DNA of 38,176 nt from a virus. Of this stretch, positions 1 to 7,937 are shown in pieces (the stretch's first letter is position 1; each line of letters opens with the position of its first letter). A model generated the notes under the pieces. The model saw nothing but the letters and a program-made list of their open reading frames with translations. It was not told where the DNA came from and did no database searches. Both the position numbers and the translations under genes were made by a program. The stretch is taken from positions 1-38,176 of the IMG/VR virus record IMGVR_UViG_3300008216_004600; one strand, given 5' to 3'.

Positions 1-792
1 TCAGAATAACCCCGCCGGCTCCGCCTGGATATCCCAACTGAAGATCAGCACCTCGCCCCGCTGCACTCCTTTCCCGCCCCCGACCGTGTATCGAATATCC
101 GTCTGCTCGATGTGGTATCGGGAAAACACCTGGCGTATGTCCGGGTGGTCATTGAGGCTGATGATTGCCTTGCCCTTGATCTCGCCGATCAGGCTGGCCA
201 TCTCCTCGTACTGCTCCCAGCCAAACTCAACACCGTAGCCCTCTGTTTCCCAGTACGGTGGGTCCAGGTAAAACAGCGTGTGCGCCCGGTCATAGCGATG
301 GATGACGTCCTGCCAGGGCAGATTCTCGATGTAGACGTTTGAGAGCCGCAGATGGGCAGCGGAGAGGCTTTCCTCCAGACGTAGCAGGTTGAGGCCGGGT
401 GGCGTAGTAGTGGCGGTACCGAAGGACTGGCCGTCCACCCTGCCACCGAAAGCGAGCTGCTGCAGGTAGTAGAAGCGCGCCGCCCGCTGGATATCTGTGA
501 GGGTCTCTGGCCTGGTCATTTGCTGCCACTTGAACACCTCCCGGCTGGACAGCGCCCATTTGAACTGTCTGACGAACTCCTCCAGGTGGTTCTGCACCAC
601 CCGATAGAGCCGTACCAACTCGCCGTTGATGTCGTTCAGCACCTCCACCTCAGCAGGTACCGGCCGTAGGAAGAACATGGCCGCGCCGCCAGCGAATGGC
701 TCAACGTAGCACTGGTGGCGTGGGATGAAGGGGAGAATGCGGTCGACCAGGCGGCGCTTGCCGCCCAGCCAGGGGATGATCGGATCCGGCAT
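1..792 (-). CDS. Dam-type (D12 class) adenine DNA methyltransferase
   Basis: This 263-aa protein resembles the D12 class N6-adenine methyltransferases, which transfer a methyl group from S-adenosylmethionine to adenine in DNA. The visible motifs are an N-terminal WLGGKRRL loop (residues 8-15), EPFAGGAAMF (31-40) in the SAM-binding region, LNDINGEL (52-59) and the catalytic DPPYW (177-181). The start is well supported: GGAGG lies just ahead of the ATG and overlaps the stop of the com-like gene. It is the last late gene, in the place where Mu has mom, and is probably translated together with com. I infer that it modifies phage DNA against host restriction. Its recognition sequence cannot be read from the protein. 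Its stop codon is the first three bases of the window. Confidence 0.9.
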   Translation of the reverse strand: MPDPIIPWLGGKRRLVDRILPFIPRHQCYVEPFAGGAAMFFLRPVPAEVEVLNDINGELVRLYRVVQNHLEEFVRQFKWALSSREVFKWQQMTRPETLTDIQRAARFYYLQQLAFGGRVDGQSFGTATTTPPGLNLLRLEESLSAAHLRLSNVYIENLPWQDVIHRYDRAHTLFYLDPPYWETEGYGVEFGWEQYEEMASLIGEIKGKAIISLNDHPDIRQVFSRYHIEQTDIRYTVGGGKGVQRGEVLIFSWDIQAEPAGLF

Positions 793-802
793 GGCTACCT
801 CC

Positions 803-931
803 TTACTGAGGCTCGCCGGCCTTCTCCGTGTGAATGTACCCGCAACGCGGGCACTTGATACTGATCCAGGTGAAAAGCGCCACCGCCAGCTTTCGGTTGC
901 ACCGGCGGCACCGCAGCTCTCTTTTTACCAT
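803..931 (-). CDS. com: Com-like zinc-finger translational regulator
   Basis: This 42-aa ORF encodes a small basic protein with two CxxC knuckles, C8-x2-C11 and C27-x2-C30. That is the pattern of Mu Com, the RNA-binding zinc-finger protein that opens the mom ribosome-binding site. The ATG is preceded by AAAGG at about 7 bases. The TAA stop overlaps the ribosome-binding site of the methylase gene 10 bases downstream, which is the com-mom type of coupling. What it regulates here would be the Dam-type methylase instead of a Mom acetamidation enzyme. It is shorter than Mu Com (62 aa) and lacks a long C-terminal tail. The zinc pattern and position make the call fairly safe; RNA binding is inferred. 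Confidence 0.8.
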   Translation of the reverse strand: MVKRELRCRRCNRKLAVALFTWISIKCPRCGYIHTEKAGEPQ

Positions 932-957
932 CTGCAAACCTTTTGCCTAATCTGGTA

Positions 958-989
958 GGCTCGCCCTGCTCGGATCCGAGCGGGGAGCC
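958..989. repeat. Inverted repeat in the com leader, centred on a BamHI-type GATC site
   Basis: A 32-base imperfect palindrome with a perfect 14-base core (968-981) centred on GGATCC. In the leftward transcript it would form a stable hairpin about 30 bases before the com start. No U-run follows, so it does not look like a terminator. It may control com translation or be a methylation-sensitive protein site. Confidence 0.6.
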
Positions 990-1020
990 TTGCCGGCTCG
1001 CAGAGTACGCTGCGGGTTGG

Positions 1021-1056
1021 GCCTGCGGTTGGGTGTTGGTGCACCGAACCGCAGGC
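1021..1056. repeat. Strong hairpin in the com leader
   Basis: GCCTGCGGTT (1021-1030) is exactly complementary to 1047-1056. The stem continues after one mismatch through 1032-1035 with 1042-1045, leaving a loop of about 4-6 bases. It lies in the predicted 5' leader of the com-methylase transcript. There is no U-tract on either side, so a regulatory RNA structure is more likely than an intrinsic terminator. Confidence 0.6.
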
Positions 1057-1125
1057 GCTCCTTCTTTCCGTTACATGATCCCTCTCCGATCATTCATGTG
1101 GGTAAGCTCACTGTCAGAGGGTTCC

Positions 1126-1170
1126 ATGATGCCGCCTTCCATCCCTTCAGTCCTTTGAACGAGGGCAAAA
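1126..1170 (-). promoter_or_regulatory. Late promoter copy 1 (Pmom-like), Mor/C-type box plus -10
   Basis: The leftward element has the dyad TTTTG-CCCTCGTT-CAAAG at 1153-1170 and the hexamer CATCAT at 1126-1131, separated by 21 bases. It is one of four copies in the window. The dyad abuts the TGA stop of the tail fibre assembly gene. The predicted start of transcription is near 1119, which gives a leader of about 188 bases before com. This copy differs from the other three in the last dyad base (CAAAG for CAAAA), which could make it weaker. Confidence 0.75.
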
Positions 1171-1617
1171 TCAATCCCAGGACAAAGCGGCCATATCTTG
1201 CCAGTCGCTGAGCACAGACAGTTGGTATTCCAGAGCCTGACGCCGCCCCAGCACCGCCGCCACCTGAGCCGTATAGGCATCTGCCTTGGCGATGACACGG
1301 TCCCGCAGATCCACAACGGTTATGCCCCGACCCACCGCGATCCCGGACAAGAGAGCCGACTGATAGTTCGGGTCCGCTAGCATCAAGCGCGCCTCTCGCT
1401 CCTGCTTGTCCCAGGACAGAATTTCGGATTCGGGGTACTGCGACCGCAGGATCGCAAGTTCCTGCTCAGCCCGGACATTGAACTGAGAACGCCGGTACGC
1501 CCGATAATCATCGGGGTGGAAACTGAAGCGGGCCACATCGATTTCGGTGACCTCTGCCATCACACTGAGGTCGTCACCGGTACCAAAGTAAATGCCGTCA
1601 AGAAGGATCCGCATCAT
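1171..1617 (-). CDS. Probable tail fibre assembly protein (DUF4376-like)
   Basis: A 148-aa protein. The C-terminal half (about 75-140), with an Ala-rich helical region around ADAYTAQVAAVLGRRQ, resembles the DUF4376/tail-fibre-assembly proteins that follow fibre genes in many tailed phages. It starts with an ATG overlapping the end of the fibre gene by 4 bases, so the two are translationally coupled. It ends directly against late promoter copy 1. Role as a fibre chaperone or minor tip component is inferred from position and weak family resemblance. Confidence 0.55.
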   Translation of the reverse strand: MMRILLDGIYFGTGDDLSVMAEVTEIDVARFSFHPDDYRAYRRSQFNVRAEQELAILRSQYPESEILSWDKQEREARLMLADPNYQSALLSGIAVGRGITVVDLRDRVIAKADAYTAQVAAVLGRRQALEYQLSVLSDWQDMAALSWD

Positions 1618-2759
1618 TCCATGCTCCCCGCTGAAAGTAGAGGCGCCGTGTAGATGCCCGGATCCACCGCGCCACAGAAGAAAGCCGGACAGGCGATCTG
1701 GATTTTGGTGACGTTCCGCTCCCCATAAAATCGAGGGAACGAAGCGTCATAGCCTTGCGGCGCCACGCGCACGTAGCGCATGAAAACCCACCCCTCGGCG
1801 GGCGTCAGGATGTAGTAGTTCGGCGATAGGTGTGGGACACCGTTAATCTCCCGGACATCCCCCTCAGAATGCGGATTGCCAAACAGCGCGGCGTCTCCGT
1901 CAACCGCCCGCACCCACCCAGTGAAGGTGGAAAAGCTGCTCGCCGAGAAGATGAACTTCGAGCCATTCCCCAAAGCCAGATACAGCCCTGTGGAAAGGAG
2001 TTCGTTCGCGGTGCCGCCACCGCATGAGAGCTCGGCAATGTAGAATTCGATGCCGTATCGGGCATACGTACCGGTCCGCCCCATGGCGTTGATCAGATCG
2101 ATAGTGGTTTGGGTCATGCTCCCCAAATTTCCACCAAAGTCATCATTGTTATGGATGAATTTGCCGGCCTCCGAGACCGTAGCACCGTTGTAAAACATCC
2201 AGGACGAAGTGAAGTCGAAAGGTGATGAGCTGACTTGTTGCGTGAACATGCCATAAGTGTTGGCGGACATGTCCGCCTGACGGCCACCATACCCAATCAA
2301 ATTAGTGAACGGGAACGCCGCTTGGTCCGCAGTGGCGCCACTGCCCAATTGCGCCCATGCACCATCTTTCCGAGCATGGATTTCCCCGTCACTCGGGGCG
2401 TCATCCACCACCGCCATGCTCCCCAACTCATCCAGCGTCAATGACGTGTTGATCCAGCGGGCGGCACCGGCGGCTGCCGATGTGCACCGGAAAATCTCGC
2501 CATCGCCACTTTCATTCACCCAGATGGAGCCCGACGACTCCGGCCCAACACCGCTGAACCCCTGTGTTTCATCGTCGTTCACCGTCGGGTCGCGCGTGTC
2601 GACATGGTGCTTGATGCCGTTCGCCTTGAACCACCCCAGCAACACCGACAGCGCCAACTGGCGGCTGCTCAGGCTTCCACCAACGTCCTGCGACACCTCC
2701 ATCAACTCCGTACCTGCCAGAGCCTGGGCAATTGCCAGATCTGAAATGCGGTCAGCCAT
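1614..2759 (-). CDS. Tail fibre / receptor-binding protein
   Basis: A 381-aa protein starting at the ATG that overlaps the stop of the tail tip gene (TAATG). An upstream in-frame ATG at 2840 exists, but it would lie well inside the tip gene. The N-terminal 120 residues contain an ISDLAIAQALAGTELMEVSQ-type segment, seen at the start of phage fibre proteins. The rest is Gly, Ser, Thr and aromatic rich with no catalytic motif. Position after the tip protein and before a fibre assembly protein supports a host-recognition role. Such proteins diverge fast, so the fold cannot be named. Confidence 0.65.
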   Translation of the reverse strand: MADRISDLAIAQALAGTELMEVSQDVGGSLSSRQLALSVLLGWFKANGIKHHVDTRDPTVNDDETQGFSGVGPESSGSIWVNESGDGEIFRCTSAAAGAARWINTSLTLDELGSMAVVDDAPSDGEIHARKDGAWAQLGSGATADQAAFPFTNLIGYGGRQADMSANTYGMFTQQVSSSPFDFTSSWMFYNGATVSEAGKFIHNNDDFGGNLGSMTQTTIDLINAMGRTGTYARYGIEFYIAELSCGGGTANELLSTGLYLALGNGSKFIFSASSFSTFTGWVRAVDGDAALFGNPHSEGDVREINGVPHLSPNYYILTPAEGWVFMRYVRVAPQGYDASFPRFYGERNVTKIQIACPAFFCGAVDPGIYTAPLLSAGSME

Positions 2760-4984
2760 TACTCTATCCTCCGGGTCTGGCCGTCTTCTGTGATACGCAG
2801 CGCCCCGTCTTCGGTGATCCGAGCGGAGGTCTGCAACCATTCAAAGGAGTGTTCGTATGCCTGCCAGCTGGCCAACCCATCCCGCACGGAAACCACCCGG
2901 ACGGTGTACGTGCCGTCCGCCGGCGGAGTGATGGTTTGGCTGGTGGTGGCGGTGGTTTCCTGGGAGACCAGAGAGCCGCCCTGGTACAGAGACACCTGGT
3001 AGGTGGTGCCATCCTCTGGCCCGATATTGCCGTCAGTCCACGGCACCAGGACGTCGGCCTGCAGCAGGCGGTCGCGGTGGGCCCAGGTGACCTGGATCTC
3101 GCCGACCAGGCTCTCTGGCCAGTACTCGCCATTCAGTCGGACCCTGGCCGGCGGATAGGGCCGGTAATGGCGCTGATCGAGCGTGACCACGCCTGTGGGC
3201 GCCTGGGCCAGCTCCAGCAGCCCAGACGACGTGCGCGTGAGCAGTTTGAGATTGACGGTCTCGCCGTCGACGTACTCGCTCTGATCCACCGCCTCGTAGC
3301 CGTCGTAGAACCAGATCCGGGTGCCGGCCAGGTGCAGCACCGGAACCGTGTCTCCACACCCTCGGGCCACCGTGCAGGTCCCAGCGCCGGCATCCAACAC
3401 GTCGACACGCACCATCTCGCTTCCCAGGAGCGCCGCGCCGCCGGTACCCACCTGGTTCAGATCAATGCCGTCTTGCAGGACCAGGTTCCCCTCACCAGGT
3501 TGGAGATCTTGTGCCAGCACCGCCGTCGGGCACCAATCGCCAACGTCGGCCTCCGCGTAGTCGGCGGATCCGGTCCGGGTCATCAGATTGAAGTTCAGCG
3601 CCAGGCCCGACGGCCGCGCGCCAAACGCGCCCACCCAGCCTGACTCCGGCGCCACCGCGCTCAGGTCACCAGGACCCAGCCCGGTCACCATGTCGCGGTA
3701 GGAGAACTCCAGAGCGACCTGGTCGAGCGCCGGCCGCGTTTCCCTATCTGGGGGCGTCCATTCCGTGGGCTGCTCTTCTGTGAGCGCCGTCGCCGGCAGA
3801 CCGAACACGTCCTGCAGGGCGGTAATGATGATCTCGCCGTCCGTGATCGGGCTTTCCTCGATCCTGCCGGCCCGCAGCACCATCTGATCAATACCATGGT
3901 CCGGTGCCGAGATTCGGAAAAGCCCAGCCGGGTGGATATCGTATCCACGCCGGTCAAATCGAAGCCGCAGCCGCCGCAGCCCCTGTTCCTTGGCCGCCAG
4001 ATCCCGCCGGCCCACGCGGCTGGCCAGCCCATAGGTGGGGATGCCTGGATAGTTCACAGTCTCGCTGTGTTTCACCCCGGCGGCCTGGATCGCTCCAAGG
4101 TTATACTCGCGGACGGGCCGATCCTTATTGGTGATCGGGTCGCGGTAAATGACCACCACCTCATTGACGGCGGTATCCGGGGTGGCCAGCCCATCCTCCT
4201 CGATGCTGAGAAGGCCCGAGGAGTAGTCGTAGAGCGGCAGCGCCTCGGGGTCGTAGTCGCCGCGTATCAGGCTCAGAGTCAGCAGCCCGGTTCGGCGGTG
4301 CACGTAGTGACTGGCGCCAATGTGGTCCATCACCGTCTGCATGAACTCGGACAGGCTGCTCTGCCTGGCATAGCGTAGACAGATCCCGAATTCCTCCGCA
4401 TACAGCTTGTCGGCGGCCACCCGGTAGCTCTCAACGTCCAACCGATCGATCGGGAATCCACGCCCCCAGTCCCGATTGGTCAGCCCCTCCACAATAATGT
4501 GGACGCCGTTCATGGCGTGGATCTGTCCGCCCGCCAAGTTGATGGCCACCTTCTCCGGGTACCAGACGCCGTTATCCCAACCGCACATCCGCCGCCGCGT
4601 CCTGAACTTCCACGGTTTCGGGTACGGGTTCATCGCGCTGATCATGCCGCTGAAAAACGCGGTGAGCGTTCCCCTGAATCCGGGAGAGGTACCCCCGAGC
4701 AAGGCCCGCAGTCCCTGCGGTGCCACCTGAGTCGGTTCCCCCATCATGATGTGCAGGGGGCCCTGAACGCCGCCTTCGCCGCTCTCACCACCGAACAGCT
4801 CGGGTTTATCGATCTGTATCGTCGTCGATTCTGTAACGCTGCCGTTCCACGCTGTACGGTCGCCAACCCGGACTTCCACCACCTCATCCACAGCCTGGTC
4901 CGTGCTGGATCCACGCGACAGCCCCATCAGGATGTCGAAGTAGTACCGGTACCCAACCGTCCGGCGTTTACTGCTTCCGCCCAT
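2759..4984 (-). CDS. Tail tip / central hub protein (gpJ-like, Phage-tail_3 type)
   Basis: A 741-aa protein at the end of the tail tip operon, comparable to lambda gpJ and to the tip proteins of siphovirus-type Mu-like phages. The N-terminal 300 residues (SKRRTVGYRYYFDILMGLSRG onward) look like the hub domain. The middle part, around ARQSSLSEFMQTVMDHIGAS, matches the Phage-tail_3 type of region. Residues around 640-720 look like a fibronectin type III domain (TYQVSLYQGG to YTVRVVSVRDGL). The extreme C-terminus has two copies of RITEDG. It overlaps the preceding small gene by 17 bases. A role in host contact and DNA ejection is inferred. Confidence 0.8.
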   Translation of the reverse strand: MGGSSKRRTVGYRYYFDILMGLSRGSSTDQAVDEVVEVRVGDRTAWNGSVTESTTIQIDKPELFGGESGEGGVQGPLHIMMGEPTQVAPQGLRALLGGTSPGFRGTLTAFFSGMISAMNPYPKPWKFRTRRRMCGWDNGVWYPEKVAINLAGGQIHAMNGVHIIVEGLTNRDWGRGFPIDRLDVESYRVAADKLYAEEFGICLRYARQSSLSEFMQTVMDHIGASHYVHRRTGLLTLSLIRGDYDPEALPLYDYSSGLLSIEEDGLATPDTAVNEVVVIYRDPITNKDRPVREYNLGAIQAAGVKHSETVNYPGIPTYGLASRVGRRDLAAKEQGLRRLRLRFDRRGYDIHPAGLFRISAPDHGIDQMVLRAGRIEESPITDGEIIITALQDVFGLPATALTEEQPTEWTPPDRETRPALDQVALEFSYRDMVTGLGPGDLSAVAPESGWVGAFGARPSGLALNFNLMTRTGSADYAEADVGDWCPTAVLAQDLQPGEGNLVLQDGIDLNQVGTGGAALLGSEMVRVDVLDAGAGTCTVARGCGDTVPVLHLAGTRIWFYDGYEAVDQSEYVDGETVNLKLLTRTSSGLLELAQAPTGVVTLDQRHYRPYPPARVRLNGEYWPESLVGEIQVTWAHRDRLLQADVLVPWTDGNIGPEDGTTYQVSLYQGGSLVSQETTATTSQTITPPADGTYTVRVVSVRDGLASWQAYEHSFEWLQTSARITEDGALRITEDGQTRRIE

Positions 4985-5189
4985 TGGCGACCTCCTGGCG
5001 GGCGGTGTCGGCGACCCGCTGACCCAATGCGTCCCCGGTGGCTTCCAGCATCTCGGCGGTGACTTGCCCGCGCCGGCATGCCTCGAACGTCATGCCGTAT
5101 TTAATGAACCACTGACGCGCGCCGGACATGCACAACCCAGCGGCGCGGATATGGCGGGGATAGATCACCACCAGCGCCGTCATTGTCAT
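4968..5189 (-). CDS. Small tail assembly protein
   Basis: A 73-aa protein starting MTMTALVVIYPRHIRAAG. It belongs to a small family that sits between the BR0599 protein and the hub protein in siphovirus-type transposable phages; the LEATGDALGQRV segment near the C-terminus is the recognisable part. The ATG overlaps the TGA of the preceding gene (ATGA), so translation is coupled. The long ORF read-through above it (to 5537) runs antiparallel to coding sequence in another frame and is not real. The biochemical role is unknown. Confidence 0.7.
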   Translation of the reverse strand: MTMTALVVIYPRHIRAAGLCMSGARQWFIKYGMTFEACRRGQVTAEMLEATGDALGQRVADTARQEVANGRKQ

Positions 5190-5416
5190 TTCTTGCCGCC
5201 TTTCTTCCGGATTGCGCTGGTGCGGTAGTTTCCAACCGCGAGCACGACCCAGTCTTGTGTCCAGCAGTCGCCAAAGATGACGTACTGTTCCGTGCCTTCT
5301 TCCGCCAGCGGAAAGTCCACGTCCTCGAAGGCGGCCGGCTTCGGCGCCTTTGGTGTCGGGGCCAGAAAATAGCTGACCGCATAGCTGACAACCGCAATGG
5401 CAAGCTGTACCCACAT
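5186..5416 (-). CDS. Small membrane-anchored tail assembly protein
   Basis: A 76-aa protein with one N-terminal hydrophobic segment (about 3-19), then a Pro/Lys-rich linker (PTPKAPKP) and a short domain containing EEGTEQYVIFGDCW. This resembles the N-terminal part of phage tail tip proteins that read PxxAEEGTxxxxxFG. It lies 12 bases after the BR0599 gene and overlaps the next gene, inside the tail tip operon. It may help assemble the tip complex; this is inferred from context. Confidence 0.65.
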   Translation of the reverse strand: MWVQLAIAVVSYAVSYFLAPTPKAPKPAAFEDVDFPLAEEGTEQYVIFGDCWTQDWVVLAVGNYRTSAIRKKGGKK

Positions 5417-5428
5417 CGCGTTTCTCCC

Positions 5429-6238
5429 TCAGAACACCGGATTGCCGTCGAATGGCGATGTGTCGGGCATGCCCGGCGCACCGCCGTAGTTGTCGTAATT
5501 GCCTTTCTCGATGCACGCCGCTTTGGTGAGTAGGCACCCGGCATGCGCCTGAACCACCTGTCCCACGGCGAGGCGTTCGGTACCGCCACGCAGGATGACG
5601 GTGTCACCCTGGTGGATATCGATCCCGCGTTGTTCCTGCAGACCGTCACTCGCCGTCCAGCTGATGAACCCACCGGAAAACCAGCCATCGGGCTTCGTTG
5701 CCAGCTCCAGGGCCGCGATGGCGACGCGATCCAGAGCGCCGATCGTGGCCGTTACACGGAAGTCCGCGGGCCTCAGCTTGCAGTTGTGGTCGTAGATGCT
5801 GTAGACGCAATTGGGGCTCCACGTCAGACGCAGGCCGGTGGTATCCAGGTCCTGAGCAATAGAGCGGCAGGTGATCTGGGCATCCAGCCGCCGACGGTTG
5901 ACGTTGACGATGGACCCCGTCCAGACAGCGACCATCTGGGTATCGCCGTAATGCATGTCGTAGACAGTCAGCCAGATACGCTGCGACGGTGGGTAAAGGC
6001 GGTATTGCAGAAGCACTTCCAGATCTGGCGGTACGGTGATCTTGGCGTCGTCGGCGCTGGTCTCACCGGTCTGACGGAAACCGTCATCGCTGATCTGGAT
6101 ATTGGTCCAGTGGGTCAACTCGTGATCGATATCCCGGTTGGCGCTTGTGTATCGCCAGACCCGCCCCGCCTGGGAAAACTCGTAGAATCGAACGGGCCGA
6201 CCGTCGGCCAGGCTTTGCTCCAGGGCGTCATAGCTCAT
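5429..6238 (-). CDS. Phage BR0599 family tail tip protein (gpL-like)
   Basis: A 269-aa protein of the DUF2163/BR0599 type, the counterpart of lambda gpL. The N-terminal domain (1-130) is beta-rich. The C-terminal part holds four conserved cysteines, C144, C153, C235 and C242, followed by the typical GNYDNYGGAPG segment. In lambda gpL a cysteine cluster binds an iron-sulfur centre, and the same spacing here suggests a metal-bound fold. It overlaps the upstream tail gene by 11 bases. The assignment is good; the metal is inferred. Confidence 0.82.
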   Translation of the reverse strand: MSYDALEQSLADGRPVRFYEFSQAGRVWRYTSANRDIDHELTHWTNIQISDDGFRQTGETSADDAKITVPPDLEVLLQYRLYPPSQRIWLTVYDMHYGDTQMVAVWTGSIVNVNRRRLDAQITCRSIAQDLDTTGLRLTWSPNCVYSIYDHNCKLRPADFRVTATIGALDRVAIAALELATKPDGWFSGGFISWTASDGLQEQRGIDIHQGDTVILRGGTERLAVGQVVQAHAGCLLTKAACIEKGNYDNYGGAPGMPDTSPFDGNPVF

Positions 6239-7934
6239 CGCTGACCCCCTTGACTAACACCGAGGTGCGTGCCCCCCCCTCCTGGTCCGCAAGGTGCTCG
6301 ATCTCAACGTCGTCTTGGTCCAACCGGGACAACACCAGCCAGCTGGCCAGCACGACGTCCGATGGCTCAAACGCCATCGGCAGACCGCTTTCCAACTGCA
6401 GCCGTTCCACGTCATCACTGACCACAGCGGCATCGATGACTCGCGTATAGATGACGTCACCGGTGCGCAGCTGCAGACGCAGATCCCGCCGGCCTGGCTG
6501 CGCCGTGCCATACACCGAGTAGCTCATGTACTCGATTTCGAGTGTGTCCTCGCCGATCACCACCGGGCTGACGATGACTACGTCCGGGCGCCAAGTGGGG
6601 ATCCACATTGCCCGCCGGCGGCCGTCAAACCATGACACCAGCGAGCGGAACCAGTGGTGCTGCTCCATTCCCTCCAGCAGGTACTGCAGCTGCTGCACGG
6701 GCCAAGCGCGGTCGGCTGTATCCTCGTACACCGGATTCCCGGTCTCGTTGTCCAGGATCTCCACCAGGCGGGCATAGGTGTCAGTCAGATCGCCGGTCTC
6801 ATCCGGTCGCTGTTCCAACACCGGGTGGCCGCGATATTGTGGCCAGGTCACCATCGTCGGCGCATCGTAGGGCCCGTCCACCTCGAACTCCGCTGACCAT
6901 TGCGCCTGGTCGTTACTCGCTCGAGCCAGGCGCGGCTGCTCCACCAGGTGGGCCGGTACCGCTGGATAGAGTTTGCCGCCGTGAGGCCACGCTCGGTCCA
7001 GCGGCTCGCGAAGCACCAGGCGATCCGGCAGCACCTCTCTGATTTGCACCATCTCAAACCGCGTTGCGGATTCATCCTGTAGCAGCACCAGGCCGTCGGC
7101 AGCGTACTCTCGCCCCCCGGTATCGCACTCGATTTCCACCGCGCCGGCTGCCTGCGGACCGATCCATTGCACCTCGTGATAGAGCGGTACCGCCCAGGCC
7201 CGGCCGGACCAGCTGAACAGAGCCAGATCGAGCAGCCGGCGATCCCGACCCTCGACCAGACCCTGGATCTCGAACCGGCGCCGCGCGCCAATCCGGACCG
7301 AGCGACGCTGCTCGACACCGTGCTTGCTGGTCCGAATGCTGGTTTTCCAGCTCAGGCGTTCCAGTACCGATTCCAGCCAGTTGTGCGCGAAAGTCCAGGG
7401 AGCGATCCGGTTTCCCAGAACAGACAACACCTCTTGACGGCCGTCTTCAAAACCGAAAGCGTACTCAGCCCCAATCGTCGGTGGGCCTTCCCCTTGAACG
7501 GAGATGAAAAACGGGATGGATTCCAACCCCCGGAATGTTAGGGGAAGAGAAGGACGCCCCAACGTCACCGAGCTGTCAGGGTCAGGAGAAATCGTATCCA
7601 ACCTGTACGGATCGAGGAAAGCCGACCAGATTTTTACTTCTTCAACCCGGTTGGATACCACGGCTCCCAGATCAAGCGGGTTCGGCGTAATGTAAATCCG
7701 GTCATAGAAGTCATTAAAGTGAGACAAGGCCCGCTCGCCCGAGAAAGACTTCCCTGGAAACGCCGGTAGAGGGGAATTATGGGAGATCGAGCCTGCGAAC
7801 GGCACATCAGCCGACAGGTGAGGCAGATACTGCTTCCATCGAGGCAGAGTCCGCACACTAAAACTCGCGGAGTAGTTCGGGTTCTGCCCTGAACCTTCTG
7901 AGCCATCCGCCACAACACCAGTAAACGTGCTCAT
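6228..7934 (-). CDS. Large tail assembly protein (distal tail/baseplate type)
   Basis: A 568-aa protein with no catalytic motif. The N-terminal 90 residues look like an extension. The remainder contains repeated beta-rich segments, for example GRPSLPLTFRGLESIPFF and RRSVRIGARRRFEIQGL, and a C-terminal domain with WIPTWRPDVVIV. It stands between the two virion proteins and the BR0599 gene, where siphovirus-type Mu-like phages carry a large tail protein that joins the tube to the tip. The start ATG lies 4 bases after the previous stop. I do not know a precise family. Confidence 0.6.
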   Translation of the reverse strand: MSTFTGVVADGSEGSGQNPNYSASFSVRTLPRWKQYLPHLSADVPFAGSISHNSPLPAFPGKSFSGERALSHFNDFYDRIYITPNPLDLGAVVSNRVEEVKIWSAFLDPYRLDTISPDPDSSVTLGRPSLPLTFRGLESIPFFISVQGEGPPTIGAEYAFGFEDGRQEVLSVLGNRIAPWTFAHNWLESVLERLSWKTSIRTSKHGVEQRRSVRIGARRRFEIQGLVEGRDRRLLDLALFSWSGRAWAVPLYHEVQWIGPQAAGAVEIECDTGGREYAADGLVLLQDESATRFEMVQIREVLPDRLVLREPLDRAWPHGGKLYPAVPAHLVEQPRLARASNDQAQWSAEFEVDGPYDAPTMVTWPQYRGHPVLEQRPDETGDLTDTYARLVEILDNETGNPVYEDTADRAWPVQQLQYLLEGMEQHHWFRSLVSWFDGRRRAMWIPTWRPDVVIVSPVVIGEDTLEIEYMSYSVYGTAQPGRRDLRLQLRTGDVIYTRVIDAAVVSDDVERLQLESGLPMAFEPSDVVLASWLVLSRLDQDDVEIEHLADQEGGARTSVLVKGVSDEL

Positions 7935-7937
7935 CCG

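Noticed and set aside
947-1093. 48-aa basic minus-strand ORF in the com leader (starts MIGEGSCNGKK)
   Set aside because: It has no ribosome-binding site and its sequence is made by the two hairpins; it may be only leader sequence.
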